This document shows positions 43,481 through 55,671 of a DNA stretch of 64,000 bases, piece after piece. How positions within the stretch are numbered: position 1 is the first letter of the stretch; every line of letters starts with the position of its first letter. The notes beneath the pieces are model-generated. The model was not told the DNA's origin, searched no databases, and was given only the letters and a program-made list of their open reading frames with translations. Origin of the DNA: Fragilaria radians (Eukaryota; Bacillariophyta; Fragilariophyceae; Fragilariales; Fragilariaceae). The DNA is taken from the NCBI GenBank assembly GCA_900642245.1, contig CAAAJI010000001.1:1074510-1138509 (forward strand), written 5' to 3'. The position numbers and the translations under genes were made by a program.

Positions 43481-44374
43481 ATGAAATTGATTTGGATTCT
43501 TTGTTTCAGATTCTTCTTTGCCTTTGGCGGACGCCGAAGTCAAGTCCTCCCCCGATCTTCCCATGATCCTACATTTTACCAACAACCGTGGTCACCATCT
43601 CCTCTCATTGACGAGCAAGGTTTTGTAAAAGAGCTTTACAAACGAGTGCCTGGAAAATGGGAGGATGAACAACCCTTAAGGGGAAAGCATAAACGAATCA
43701 TGGATGATACGCATGCACGGATTCGTCAAGTTCCTGGCGACGGAAACTGTCTTTTTAATGCTATCGCAGTTTCTTTATGCAAGGTAGAAGGAGGTCGCCA
43801 TTACATTCTTCAAGAAGATGATTTCCAAGAATTACGTAAATGTGCGCAGTCCTTGCGGAAGAAAACTGTTGATTTTCTAGAGGATCGACTGCGTACCAAT
43901 CCACGATTATTCTTGCAAGGCGATACCTACATACCCACGCAGGAGCTTTTGAATCGATTTGCATCTCAGTATGGAATGTCTATTCAGGAGTACTGTGACA
44001 CCATGCGACAAGATGGCGTATGGGCTGGTGGACCTGAAATTGTTGCCCTTAGCAATATGTTACATCGTCCCATCCATCTTTATGAGCTTCATGTCGACAA
44101 TAATCAGGACGCAACTTCCGTTGGAACTAAAACATTTTGTTTGCGGCGCATGTGTTGCTTTGGATCGCCACGATTCGACTCACGTGAGCCACTGCATGTC
44201 TTATCTGCAGATTCTCGATTTCCAGACATACAGCCTGGACGACAATTACGAGATGGCAATCATTTTCTAGCTGTTTTTCCGACTAATATCCAAGAATCGG
44301 CAGAAACATTCTGGAAACCTAAGCCATTGAGAGGAGGTGGTTCCTTGTTAGATAAATCCGATGACCCAACCTAG
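43481..44374 (+). CDS. OTU-type cysteine protease with signal peptide
   Basis: Single exon, 297 residues from ATG 43481. An OTU fold is clear. The catalytic Cys sits in VPGDGNCLFNAIAVSL (Asp87, Cys90). The middle motif VWAGGPEIVALSNMLHRPIHLYE is present, and the catalytic His is in GNHFLAVF (His261). OTU enzymes remove ubiquitin from proteins, usually in cytosol or nucleus. This one begins MKLIWILCFRFFFAFGGRR, a short signal-peptide-like leader ending Ala-Phe, so it may enter the secretory route or the complex plastid. In diatoms a ubiquitin-based import machine (SELMA) works in the space between the plastid membranes, and a deubiquitinase there would fit. This is inference; the leader could also be a signal anchor. 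Confidence 0.88.
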   Translation: MKLIWILCFRFFFAFGGRRSQVLPRSSHDPTFYQQPWSPSPLIDEQGFVKELYKRVPGKWEDEQPLRGKHKRIMDDTHARIRQVPGDGNCLFNAIAVSLCKVEGGRHYILQEDDFQELRKCAQSLRKKTVDFLEDRLRTNPRLFLQGDTYIPTQELLNRFASQYGMSIQEYCDTMRQDGVWAGGPEIVALSNMLHRPIHLYELHVDNNQDATSVGTKTFCLRRMCCFGSPRFDSREPLHVLSADSRFPDIQPGRQLRDGNHFLAVFPTNIQESAETFWKPKPLRGGGSLLDKSDDPT

Positions 44375-45684
44375 AAAGATCCAAAGTGATAACGCATTAC
44401 CCACTTTCTGCACATAGCAAATTTTTAACAAATTTGAAAAGCTTAGATTTTATTATTGAATGTTTTCGGAATGCAAAAGATTTGAATTGTAACAAAACAG
44501 AAAAATATAAATCACCCAACTTGTTTTCACTTCTATCCTAGCTTTGTGGCTTCGTGATACTCTGGTTCACATGAATAATATTCCTTAGATAGCCCATCAT
44601 CCCCATAAATCTTGATTTCGTTCTTCAACGCTGAATTCCTGACTCCATTGGAAATATTCCCTAAGGATTTTTGTGTTTTCCCTTACTTTATTTAATATCG
44701 CTTCCCCATAATCAAGTTTAGGAAAGAAAAAGTACCGCAAACTAAACATCTACAATTAAGCAACCTAATACATTGTATTTTCTAAATTGTGAGTCAGTTA
44801 AACAGTTTGAAAAAAATAATCTTACGAAATTATTGAATTTTAGGAGATGTACAAAAGATATTTTTACAAGGCTTAAAAAGATATCCAAATATATCCATAT
44901 TGAATCACCCAAAGATCTAGGGTCATCTCACTGATTCTCAAAACTGTATCTGCTATGTAAGATTTTTACGGTAAAAAGGTAATGGCATTGTCATATCAAG
45001 GAAGTTGCTTTAATTCACTACTCTCCAAATATCTGGAAGTGTATCCTATAACATACTCAATAAATGTTTAGAATGTTGTTAAGCTGTTTTGAATTGATTC
45101 ATTATAATCCTTTTTCTTTTATTATACACGATTCAAACATTTTTTTTTCAAACATACTTCAAGTATTGCTTCCAACTTTTTTCCAAGATAAACTGCTTGT
45201 GTTGACATGGGGTGACTAGAGTTATTCACTTGGAGATTGAAACGTGATTGACTGGCAGGTTATCAATAATCACAAATCAATGAAATTGATCATGACGTCT
45301 CAGTTCAATGGTGCTTGTACCGTCTGTGGATAATCCGTCACAAAGGTTCTGATTGTTTCATTTAAGGAAAGAATGAAGGCAAAAAGGAACCGTTTCTACA
45401 GAAAAATGATGAAAACAAAAAGAAAAGCAACCTGATGAAGGCATGTAGAAGCCAAAGAATTCCATAGACAACCATAGGAATAAAGAGAATCCTTCCGGGA
45501 TCACCCACAATGAAAAGACTGTCCCATGGCCAATTGCAAAATGTGATTTGAAGAAAAACCATGGGTTACAAACGAAGGCGGGCCTATAAATGTGTGCAAC
45601 ACTTCGGAGGTGATTTAAAGGACACTAACACTTTGTGGCTATATTGAAAATTGGGAAATTCAGAGGAGATGTCATTGCCTCGGA
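44375..45684. other. Intergenic before transposon relics
   Basis: AT-rich, no gene recognised. Its right part runs into the copia relic, whose first readable residues start near 45685. Confidence 0.45.
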
Positions 45685-45840
45685 GGGCAAGTTATCGCCT
45701 TTACGTTAACGAGCGCTTTGTATGTTCCTGAACTTGTGGTGAACGTTTTTTCACTAAACAAGGGAATGAAAAATGGCTTCTCTATATTTGGATCAAAAGA
45801 AAGAATTCAGATAAAACGGGACAATCACAAAAGACTTTGA
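45685..45840 (+). pseudogene. Copia-type (Ty1) protease-region relic
   Basis: One frame reads TLTSALYVPELVVNVFSLNKGMKNGFSIFG followed by SKERIQI. This matches the Ty1/copia segment after the protease active site (LxxxLYVPxLxxNLFSLxxAxxxG). The protease active site itself is not readable and a stop follows at about 45838, so only a fragment remains. Confidence 0.7.
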
Positions 45841-46539
45841 AACGAACTCTGTAACTTGCAATTTGATTGTTATATGCAACCGGATGAATTTGAAGGTATC
45901 ATCGGAAATCACCATATTATGTGATGATTGCTTCATGCGAACCGCTTGACAAATGAGCTTGTTGAGATAAGAGTCCAACAGCTGCACAGCTAAAGCGGGA
46001 GAAAGAATCATGATTGCAATCAGCTCAATTAAGAACCATGTAAAATTGGAAGATTGTGCTGGAAAGTGGTGGATGACGCCAATGATGGAAATGTAGTTAC
46101 AATTTAGTAATTTATATTAAACATTAAAAAAAGAAGAAAAACTGGTTTTGAAAAGGCAGCTTGATTTTGAAAGATCAAGCATGAAATTCGAAGAAGCAGC
46201 TGCAGATTTTCGGATTAGTAGTTTAGGTTTGAAAACTTTAGTTTTACAAAAAAATACCAAATCCACACTGGTGATTGATTGTGGTCTCAACCAATGGAAT
46301 CTAGTCAAATTCTTCATTGTTGGTGAGTACTTGACTTTCAGAGTACATCACTTGTAAGTGGAAGGCATATTGTAAAAATTGCAATGCTCAATTCTATCTT
46401 TAATCACAGGTATGCTTCATCAGAAATCAATGAGCTCCGTACCAGCCATAACATTCAATTCATGGTTGCGTTAATTTCAATCTCGAATTCCGCTTAGGAC
46501 AATATTGGGGGGATAATAGTGACAGCCACTAACCCCTAA

Positions 46540-46905
46540 TTTATGCTGACTATGGAAGCCAGTATATCAAAGAGATTGTGTCAAAAGTGATTGCTTACGA
46601 GATTATACTTGGTTTACTTCCTCCTAATGCTACTCATTTTATCCAAACCTTGGATACCTCGATTTTAAGCCTTTCAAAACTTGTTTGAAGTCAACTACGC
46701 TTTCCAAATATGCTGTAGTATCATGCCAGCTTTCAAAAGAAAGATGTGGTTGCAGTCACTTCTTTGTTCTGGAAAGAGTAAATTCTTGGAAAGACAACCA
46801 ACATTGACTTTGTCTTTCAAATATAGAGGATTGTGGCTGCCATCATTTGTACATGTCATCAACCATTAAACCCAGATTCACAATGGTGGTGTTGACGGGA
46901 ACAAG
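46540..46905 (+). pseudogene. Decayed DDE transposase (pogo/Tigger-like) C-terminus
   Basis: One frame reads YGSQYIKEIVSKVIAYEIILGLLPPNATHFIQTLDTSILS. LPPNATHxxQPLDxxVFxPxK is a strong hallmark of the DDE_1 superfamily (pogo, Tigger, jerky), covering the region up to the third acidic residue. Frameshifts follow, and further coding-like sequence continues to about 46905. No terminal inverted repeats were found by eye. Confidence 0.7.
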
Positions 46906-47849
46906 GCTCGAATTGAACCCTGGATTCAACGACGATTCTTAATTGCTCAGGAGGAGGAAGACAGTAGATTGCAATAATTGATTGCATAGTCAAAATCAAT
47001 TAAATGATCTTGCAATTTAGTGGCAGTGTAGATCCAGTAAATTCAGGCATCTACGAAGAAGTCGAATAGAAAATGAGTCATTAATTGAGGTTTAGGGGGG
47101 GGGGGACAATTAATGTTGCCAATTTTTAGCTTGTGAACTAGTCAGAAATAAGAAACCTGAGTACATACATCAATTTGACCTATACATATACTGGAAGTGG
47201 TCCTTCAGTGGATTGTTCTCCTGTGAAATCAATAAAGGGCAATGGACATGATATTCATGATTGATACCAATTTCGTATAATGTTATTTGCCAGCCTTGGT
47301 TTTGAGTTGTGTACAAATTTGAATGGTAATTGAGTTTAATAAATTGGTTGCAGGTATATTTATCATATCATACTGCAACACCAATTGGCCAGGAGAAGCT
47401 TGGAAAGTTGTAGGGTAAGTGATATTAATTGCTCATCTCTCCAATTAAGAACTGCTTCCAGAGATCCTTGTTTGTAGACCGAGAATTCCTTTGAGGTGTA
47501 ATCATCTGTAGTATCCCTTGTTGAAATCTTGGAAGTGTTCTACTCAAGATCTATCTGATCCCAACCAACTACACTGAAAACTGAAGATGCTCCAGTACAG
47601 TAATCGTTTTCGTTTCAAAGAGGCATTGGTGTATCCTTATCTCTGGATATAATAAGCGTCGCCGGCCGGGGGGGGAGGATTTCTTGTGACGTGTCGTGGA
47701 GCTTGTGTCCATTTTGTGGATTGATGACGTTGACGTACCCACGAACCTATTGAACAATGAGTAGACACGGAGATTTGGACAAAATATTATTTGGAAAATA
47801 AGAGTTAAGGGATACGTAGTAGTGTTTGTGTCTTCGATTTTAACTTGCA
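46906..47849. other. Intergenic with G-runs
   Basis: This stretch contains an 11-G run (47095-47105) and an 8-G run inside a GC-rich patch (GCCGGCCGGGG..., 47661-47675), unusual for the AT-rich surroundings. The rest is AT-rich. It should include the promoter of the glutaredoxin gene. Confidence 0.5.
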
Positions 47850-48843
47850 ATGAAGGTTTCTGTTGTCTCTCTTTTGTTGTTGGCCACGGGCGTTTCCGGA
47901 TTTATCTCTCCGCAGCTGGATAAAGTTACAAAATTACGAATGTCGTCAGCTGTGGAAGCAGAGCCTTTTACAAAGAGTGAGCGAATTATCATGGATGAAC
48001 TCCCCACAGTATTCGTTTACGATCACTGCCCTTTTTGTGTCCGAGTTCGTTTAGCACTCGGAATCAAAAATGTGAAGCACAATGTTAGATTTATGGCGAA
48101 TGATGATATTCCTACACCTACGAAGTTGGTTGGAAAAAAGATTGCTCCTATTTTCGTAAGTGAAGATGAAAAACGACATATTGAGCCTTTATCGAGCTCG
48201 AAAGAGTCACGACGAAAGACATGTTTTTTGTTTTCTAACTTGTTCGCTACATTATTTTCAGGCCTTCCCTGAGGACAATCTTGTAATGATGGAATCTTTG
48301 GACATCATCAAGCTTATTGACAACGATCCAAGATTTGGACCTATTGGACAAATCAAACCTGGAACAAAAAGAGACGATCTCAAGGCGTGGCAAAAAGCTG
48401 TTCAAACTTTGCTTCGTACTCTACAGCGTCCGAGATACGTTGCAACTGGACTTCTACCAGAATTCCAACAACTTGACAGTCGTCATGCATTTATACGTAA
48501 TCATCAGCTTCCACCTTATGAAAAGCCAGAATGGAAGGGAAGTGATGGAAATCCAGGGATGAATATGGAGAAAAAGCTAGAGCTCTATGCTGAGGCAATG
48601 GTGAAAGACCCTGCCCCACTTATTGAAGAGCTGAATGCCAAACTAGTTGAGTTGGATGATATCATTTACAGCCCTTTCTATTGTACAGAAGGAGGACTGT
48701 CCTACGATGATATTGACCTTTGGTCTCGCCTTCGCTCTATTACCATTGTGAAAGGAGTCCAATGGCCTACAAAGTTGCGTGCGTACATGGACAACTTTAG
48801 TGCATTGGGAGATGTCCCATTGTACGACGAAATGGCCTTGTAA
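47850..48843 (+). CDS. Glutaredoxin 2 (GrxB-type), probably plastid
   Basis: Exons 47850-48155 and 48262-48843 are joined by a 106-bp phase-0 intron (GTAAGT donor, CTAAC branch-like site, attttcag acceptor). The product is 295 residues. A signal peptide (MKVSVVSLLLLATGVSGF|ISPQ) carries a Gly-Phe ASAFAP-type junction. The domain begins TVFVYDHCPFCVRVRLALG with active-site CPFC (60-63). KKIAPIF and VMMESLDIIKLID follow; the Glu-Ser pair is the glutathione gamma-glutamyl contact. The C-terminal half is all-helical and GST-like, as in Escherichia coli Grx2, which reduces disulfides and glutathionylated proteins with GSH. At over 190 residues after the splice site, the C-terminal domain is longer than in E. 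coli Grx2 (about 215 residues in total). Confidence 0.92.
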
Positions 48844-51800
48844 GCGGAAGAATATCATCATACGTCGCGATCGTGATGTACGTTCATGGTCCATACTCGT
48901 TCACATGATGGATTCCTACGGCCTAAGTGGAGACCAAACTTGTATATCATGACGATGGCACTTTCTCGTCTTTCGATCACACTCACCCAAACCACACGCG
49001 AAAGCCCTGGAAGATAGGGATTAGTACGTTAGAAACAATGATTAAGCTAATTTGAAATGTTATAACTTAGTCGTTCTATCGTCACACATCATAGAAATTT
49101 AGATACTCTTGGTTTCTATCTTACAATAGAGTTATCAAAGAATTTAGTCCCTTAATAGTGAGTGGGATTTATCCTTTTGCCTCGTCTCCTTGAGATGATT
49201 AATCCAAACAAGACAAAACAACAACTGATTTCAACGTTTGTGTAAGCATTAGATCAACTGCAAGTATGCTCAGACTAAAGCACTAGGCAAAAAAATGTAT
49301 GATTCTAGCTTACTTTATTGCCGTTCTTAACTCATAAATATTTACAATCATCCTTTTGAGGAGACTTACATTTTTACGTTGATGACCCCTAGCATTTTTT
49401 GACAACCATATTGACTTTTTGAAAGTAGGTAAATAAATTAACCATTGAAATACTCAGTAAGGATTTCACTGCCTGCAAGCAATTCTTTTCTCTATAATTA
49501 ATACATGCATTCAGAACGTAATGCGAATGCGACTCTGACTAGATCCAAATAATTGTAACCGTGGTCACTATGCTTTGCAACTTTGAAATATCTGGAAAAA
49601 GCCAGATAAAACTTCTTAATAGCTAGAACAATTATGGATAACAAATTCTACGTAAGTATCAAACTTAATTTAAAGGGAATGACCTTGAGAGTTAAGTCCC
49701 CCTGTTTTCAAGTACTTGCGTTACTGCATAGTTTATCTCTTTTCTGTAGGTACTTGTGAAACTAAATTGAGCACAAATACATCTCATTGCCTGGCACTCT
49801 TCAAGAAATGGGAAATACTCGTAATCGGGTAGCTCCTTTTTTTGCAAAGTAGTACCTTTAGATCAAAGAACTGTGATGACATACTTTGGACAATGCCCTT
49901 GACTTTTATTTCACAGAGAGCTCCAAGAGTGCCAGCTCTGAATTGAATCTTAATTTGCTTCAAATCTTGAAGCTTGTTGACTGCGAATGTAAATGAATAT
50001 GATCTATAGGAAAGTAACATTGATTTTTTTCATTTCAACCCGGGATTCACCTTCCTCCGTAAATGCCATTTTCTCGTGCCAACGTTTTTCCTTTGCTTTG
50101 CGCTTGCTATTGCGAATCATACCTTCCTCAAACACTTAACGATAAATTGTAGTCTTCAATGTATTTTAGTGGTAGGCCTGAGGCCCTTAGAATGCCGTTT
50201 TACGGGGCTATGGAATCCTAAATTTTTCTTTCTGAAATGATTGAAGAATTGTTTTGGAACTTAGTGTGACTGATTTGTAAATGTTGTGGTGATGAAGTGT
50301 GGTGGGTTCGCCAGTATTCATGTATAAGCTTGAAATCACGGTTAAGATTGCATAACAATGACAAAGACAAGAAATTAAGGTCATATACACTGTTCTAGCC
50401 GATATTTTATATAAAGTCGGGAAAAGAAGGAACCATTTTATTTCAGGTTTCACAAAATCAAAGCAGTTTGTTGCTAGAGTGATCAGAGTGAGTAAAAGCA
50501 CAAAGTGTCCATTAGATCAGATCAGTATTGTGAGTTGGTACACAAGTTCTGCTAACATGAAATAGTCACCATGTCAGATTCAGCTTCTTTCGATAACTGA
50601 ATTGAAATTCGTTACCCTCATGTGTTGAAAATTAATGAATTCGTCAATACAATGCACACTTCCACATCTTACCTAATGCTAGATCATGCCACCATCTTTG
50701 TCATGATTAGTTCTAAATCGTAGAAGGCCAGGCCGGCAAAGAACAAGAAAATGAGTAATCATTTGATATTTTTTATCAACTCCTGCATACTATGTCCATG
50801 CTAAAGTCTTCTCAATTAGGAGCATGACTTCACAGCAGTCTTTGATCATATCCAGTTAATTGCAAAGTGTTATTGATCTTTCTGCCTGTCTTTTCTTTTT
50901 CTGTTCTGATCATGGTGTATTGCATGAGAAAAAAGAAAAACATCAATATTTCTTCGAAAAATATTTCGATAACTTTTTCAGTTTTTACAAGTCCTTTTTG
51001 AGTATTCTAAATCAGGAGCCATTTCTTTGTTTCATCAGTATCCCAAGCTTTTGGTCAAAGAACTTTAGCCAGAGCACACGTGTTTTCGTAGCGTTGAATC
51101 CACTTTGTTAAACCTTGTTTATCAAGCCTATGAAAAAAATGCTTTATTGTTTTCGAGGTTTTTTAATGTTGAAAATTGTGTTGCCATCTGCTTCAAAGTG
51201 CATAATTGAAGATGTCAATAAAAAGCTGATGCTAAGAACAGTGCCCATTTTACTTTGCTTCTTCTCTAAAGAACATTTTGCATTCTACAGTTTTGACAGA
51301 ATTTCCTTTCATCTTCTTCGTGAACTCTTCAAGTCGTTGAAGATTTCCAACTTGTTTGACGTGAGAACCCAATTAGCAAAGTACTCTTTTAAGTATTCAA
51401 ATTATAAAATGTTCAGTATTATACCAGCAGTTCAGAATCTTACCAGAACCATCTTAATCTAAAGTAGAAATTGTGAAAAGCACTTAGCGGTTTTGGTAAA
51501 TTAGTGAAGTGAGAACTGCAGATTGCCCGTGCTGCTAGGAGAGGAAAATGACACCGTTTCTAATTTTCCTTAAGGAATAGTGAATGTGGAAAATTTCATG
51601 TTTTTGAGCTATGCAGAAACTAGGTATTTAATAGTCAAGTTAGCGATGCTAGGGAAATCGAACGTCACAGATGGTATGAGACTATTCACTGCATGAGAGC
51701 TAAGATTTTATAGTCATGTACACATACCCGTCAGAATTCCGCTGTATCTCTGATCTCTACTTAGCTTTAAGATCTAAAAGTATTGGTCCTACGCAAATGA

Positions 51801-52001
51801 TAATCAATTTTAGATTTGATGAATTTGAAACCTAGTGTTTGCATTATTCCCTCGGCATATGGATATTTACACTTTTGACATTTTCCGTAAATCCTTCTGA
51901 ATATTTCTCAATTGGTCATGGAAACCAAAGAAAAAATGAGAGAGAACTTTATTGAAATTCGGTATATCTGAATTGTTCTTCGTTATGTTCTCACGGCAGG
52001 G
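48844..52001. other. Gene-poor 3.2 kb with weak coding traces
   Basis: AT-rich. Around 50600-50870 one frame reads like protein for about 40 codons (EIRYPHVLKINEFVN...), then is broken by stops; it may be an old transposon trace, but I cannot name it. Open frames at 50860-51462 lack conserved features. Confidence 0.4.
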
Positions 52002-55000
52002 CTATTCGTCAATGTCACACCCAAATGCTTGCTTAAATTTATTTCGCAGCTTCGTCATCTGCCGCCTTTGCAATCGCTTTGATTCATCCAAACGTCGCAA
52101 GACAGCAATTTCGGGCTTTATGTTGGAACTTTTGGCGCAAGCAATGCTTAGTTCAAAGTTATTGATTGCCTCTGCATAATCGCCTAATGCATGGAAAGCT
52201 GAGCCCATACGAAAGAAAGCCTTGGCTTGTAATTCTTCCGCTGCAAAATAAGTAGATTCGGGTTCATCAGTCTTTATGACTTCCTGGAAGTTTTTCCCAT
52301 GACGAACTTGACCCTTCTCCACAGAGAATGGGCATAATTCCATGACTGCTAGTTTAGCGAGTTCAATAGCCTTCGCAGGTTCCGGGGTAGGGAATTTCAA
52401 CAAAACCATACACAAATTGAGGCGCAAAGTTATTAAGAGCTTAAGCATTGTTGACCATTCTAGTTTCGGGTCGGTTTCCCATCGTGAGACCAAAATATCT
52501 ATATTCCCTCGAGGATATTTCATAAAAACAACTGAGCAATATCGTAGGGCCTGGTCGTATCTGCTAGCTGCTAGATCTAGGAGTCCAGCGTTGAAAGCAT
52601 CATTTCCTGATGCCTTCAATATTTCAACAACACGTTGTATGGAATTCAGTGATGCTGATACTTGGTTGGTTAAACAAGGTCGAACATCGCAATCCTGTAG
52701 CTTCTCACACAAATCAATTTCGTTGGCGGCAGTCTGAGATTCGTTAGAAGAACTTTCAAAGACTATAACTTTTGCAGCATCTTCCACGTCATGATTTTCC
52801 AACTTTCTTTTGTTTCTCGGCGATATGACTGGATATGAAGGGAGACCGTAACATGTTTGCATTCTATTTTTCAAGCAACAAAGCAAGTTTGTATAGTATC
52901 TACGATAAAACTCTTCGTAGTCTTCGAGATTCCAATCAAGGGCACAATTTTTACATCCAGGCGTCATTTCAGGATCGTAGGGGAGCCAATCGCTCGGAGA
53001 TGATGGAATCATATCGGCCGGATCATCATTGTAGGGAATTGTTGGACGTGGTTCACTATCGGAGTAAATAACTGAAGTCTTTAGCGAATGTAAAAACTTG
53101 GACTTTTTCTTGAGTTTCCATGGGAAATTCAAGTCCAATGATAGCCCTCTTTCGTCGGCCTGGTGTTTTAGACAGATCAAACTCATTCGACGTTTGAAGT
53201 CTTCAATGTCGCTTCGAATCGGATCTTCGTCGTGATCTCCTAGCGCTTCCAGGCAAGAGTAAAAGTTTCTACGGAGAATATTAGGAAGATTTTGAAGATC
53301 ATTGGCGATATAAAACTCCTGTGGATGATGAGAGTGGGGGGCACTGAAAAATGAATGAGACCGAGAGGCCGAAGGGATGTGGTCCGGCATCACACATATG
53401 TCAGCACTTTCATCATCCCTAAGTAGACGACTTAATTTTTTCTCACAATCTGACCAGTTGTTCACCAATGAACTTCGTTTATACTTTTTCACTCGTTTGA
53501 AAAAATTGGATCTTCCCTATAACATACATGTTAGTATTGTAAAATAGGAGTTGGAGAATACACTTGAGGAAAACTTACCAATGGTGAATCGTCAACATCT
53601 CGATCCACAGGGACAGTTGCTCGCCAAAGCTTTGCTGTTGAGTCGATACCGTAAGTGATGAAAAGAGGAAGGGTCGGATGCGGAATAACACCATTGCATG
53701 TCGAGTTATCCGTCTTCAGAAGAGACGCTACCGTCCCATTGGTTTTGTCAAAGATCCAAGCATGACCTGAATCCGATCCGGTACAAATAAATTGATCAGA
53801 TGGTCCAGCATACTTAGCATTCTTGAAATGCGTGTGTTAGATGCAGAATATTTGAAGAAGTGCTAAATCTTTTGAAACTCACTTTCAAAAATGTATATCG
53901 ATTAAGATGTCCTCCGTAAGCACAGAGTTCTCTTTGAATGATTTCTTTCGTTTCCATTTCGATTGATAGGTTGGATAGTTCATCCACGGTAGGCCCAGAA
54001 GAATACTTGGTACTTGGACAAATTGGAAAAGTGTAGATTTGATCGTTTTCATAGGATACCAATAATTCTTTAGAATTCTTAGACACGCAAATGCCACTGA
54101 CGGAAACCTCAGCGTTCGCACTTAAGCCGCGTGGACGATACGTTTGCACAACTTTACTGGGTAGGTCGCTGTCTGAAACCATGCGCAAATCGTAGAGTAT
54201 TACATCTGCAGAAGAACCACCGACTGGGACAGAGGATGTTATATGAGCAAATTTACAAGAAGAGAGTGTACGTTATGAACGAATACGTACCGAATACATA
54301 AGCCGAAGTATCTGAATTCTTAGACCAGAGAGCGCAAGCTTTACAGGTTTCATCAGACAGAATAGGTCTTGCGGGTTGGTCACGAGATCGAATGCGAATG
54401 TCAAAGCGAAGCAAGCCACGTTGACTACAAAGTAGTCCATAGTGAGCATCAATGAAATGATGAGAGAAGCACATCTTCGGTCGTCGGAATAGAAAGTCAA
54501 CAGCTCCTTCATCTTCCGCTCGATGTTCCGAGTGCATAATGATTGATGAAGTCCCTGAGACCAAATCCGAGCATTGAAGTAAACCATCCGCTCCGCATGT
54601 GACAATCTTCCCTGGCTCATGGTCCAAAGGCGTCACATGAAATATATTACCAAAATGTCCAGTTCGCAAAGTTGCCAATGGAAGAACGCTTCCACTTATG
54701 GGAGTGACTTTAGATTTTTGAATAGACTTCCAAGTTTCCGCAGGCTGTCCAACTGGTAACTCCGAAGAGAATGGACAAAATGTGTCGATTCCACCGGGAA
54801 GTGGACTACTGGATCCCATGGCATATGAAACATCCCAAAACTTGATGAGTCTATCGTCTCCAGATGTGATGATCTGAGTAGAGCATTCATCAGAGATAAT
54901 TGGAGATGCGTTCTCTCCATCTCTATTCGTGCCACAGAGTGAAAGTCTCCAAGGACAAGTTAGCCATGCAGCTGTGTTGATGCATCCACCATGACGCATA

Positions 55001-55671
55001 GAGGCTACATAATGGCCAATTTTCCGTTGCATAACAATATCATCATCTTCTCCATCTGAGCTTCCGTAGTCAGAATCTCTCCATTCCCAGTCATCGAAAT
55101 TATGTTGATTTTCTCCAGAGGAGTCTTCTATGCTGTTTCCATCCATACTATTTTGTGAATGATCCTTATCGCTCTCATTTTCGTGATCGTCTTCGTCATC
55201 TTCTCGATCGAAAATTTCCTCTTGAATTGCATGACTTTCTTGGTTTTCTGTGGCAGCGCGTTCTTCGCCTTGATCAGTGTCTACATCACCTTCTTCATCG
55301 TCAACTTCTGCTCCTCTTTCTTCGTCAGAATGATTCTCAGAGGAGCTGTTACTACTTAAGCGATGATTACTCATACAGAGCGATGCAGGTGTTTTGGGAC
55401 CCACGGAAAGAATCATATTCTGCATTCGATTAGGATTCCATGCTATGCGATTCGCCAATTCCGTGACAGCAATATTTTGGTGATTATTCCAGTAAACACC
55501 GATGCCAAACACTTGACGTAGATTTAATAGGTCCGGTATTGTCGGTCGCACATGTGAATATGTGGTAACGATCGTGTCCCTATCTTGACTTTTTGTTGAC
55601 ATCGTTTCGATCAAGGTTTCCTTTCCAAACAGGCGAAAATCCTCAATTTCTTCGAAAATAAGTAGAGACAT
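52002..55671 (-). CDS. WD40-TPR protein (WDTC1/DCAF8-like)
   Basis: Four minus-strand exons: 55671-54291, 54223-53883, 53821-53579, 53516-52002. Introns are 67, 61 and 62 bp (donors GTACGT, GTGAGT, GTAAGT; acceptors cccag, ttcaag, ttatag). Together they give 1159 residues from ATG 55671; ATG 55602 (MSTKSQDRD) is an alternative. WD40-type blades include IITSGDDRLIKFWDVS, KIVTCGADGLLQCSDL, FVGGSSADVILYDLRM across the first splice, and ICTGSDSGHAWIFDKTNG, then ITYGIDSTAKLWRA. A long Asp/Glu-rich insert (about 120-215) interrupts the propeller. The C-terminus has TPR-like helices (LKASGNDAFNAGLLDLAASRYDQAL; AKAFFRMGSAFHALGDYAEAINNFELSI). WD40-TPR proteins of this kind are substrate receptors of CUL4-DDB1 ubiquitin ligases; that role is inferred from architecture. 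Confidence 0.85.

Noticed and set aside
45362..45562. Minus-strand hydrophobic 66-codon frame
   Set aside because: It opens with ATG and is hydrophobic, but has no conserved pattern, and AT-rich DNA readily yields Phe/Leu-rich frames.
50600..51462. PiggyBac-like or other transposase relic
   Set aside because: About 40 codons near 50610-50730 look protein-like, but no hallmark residues of any transposase family are present.
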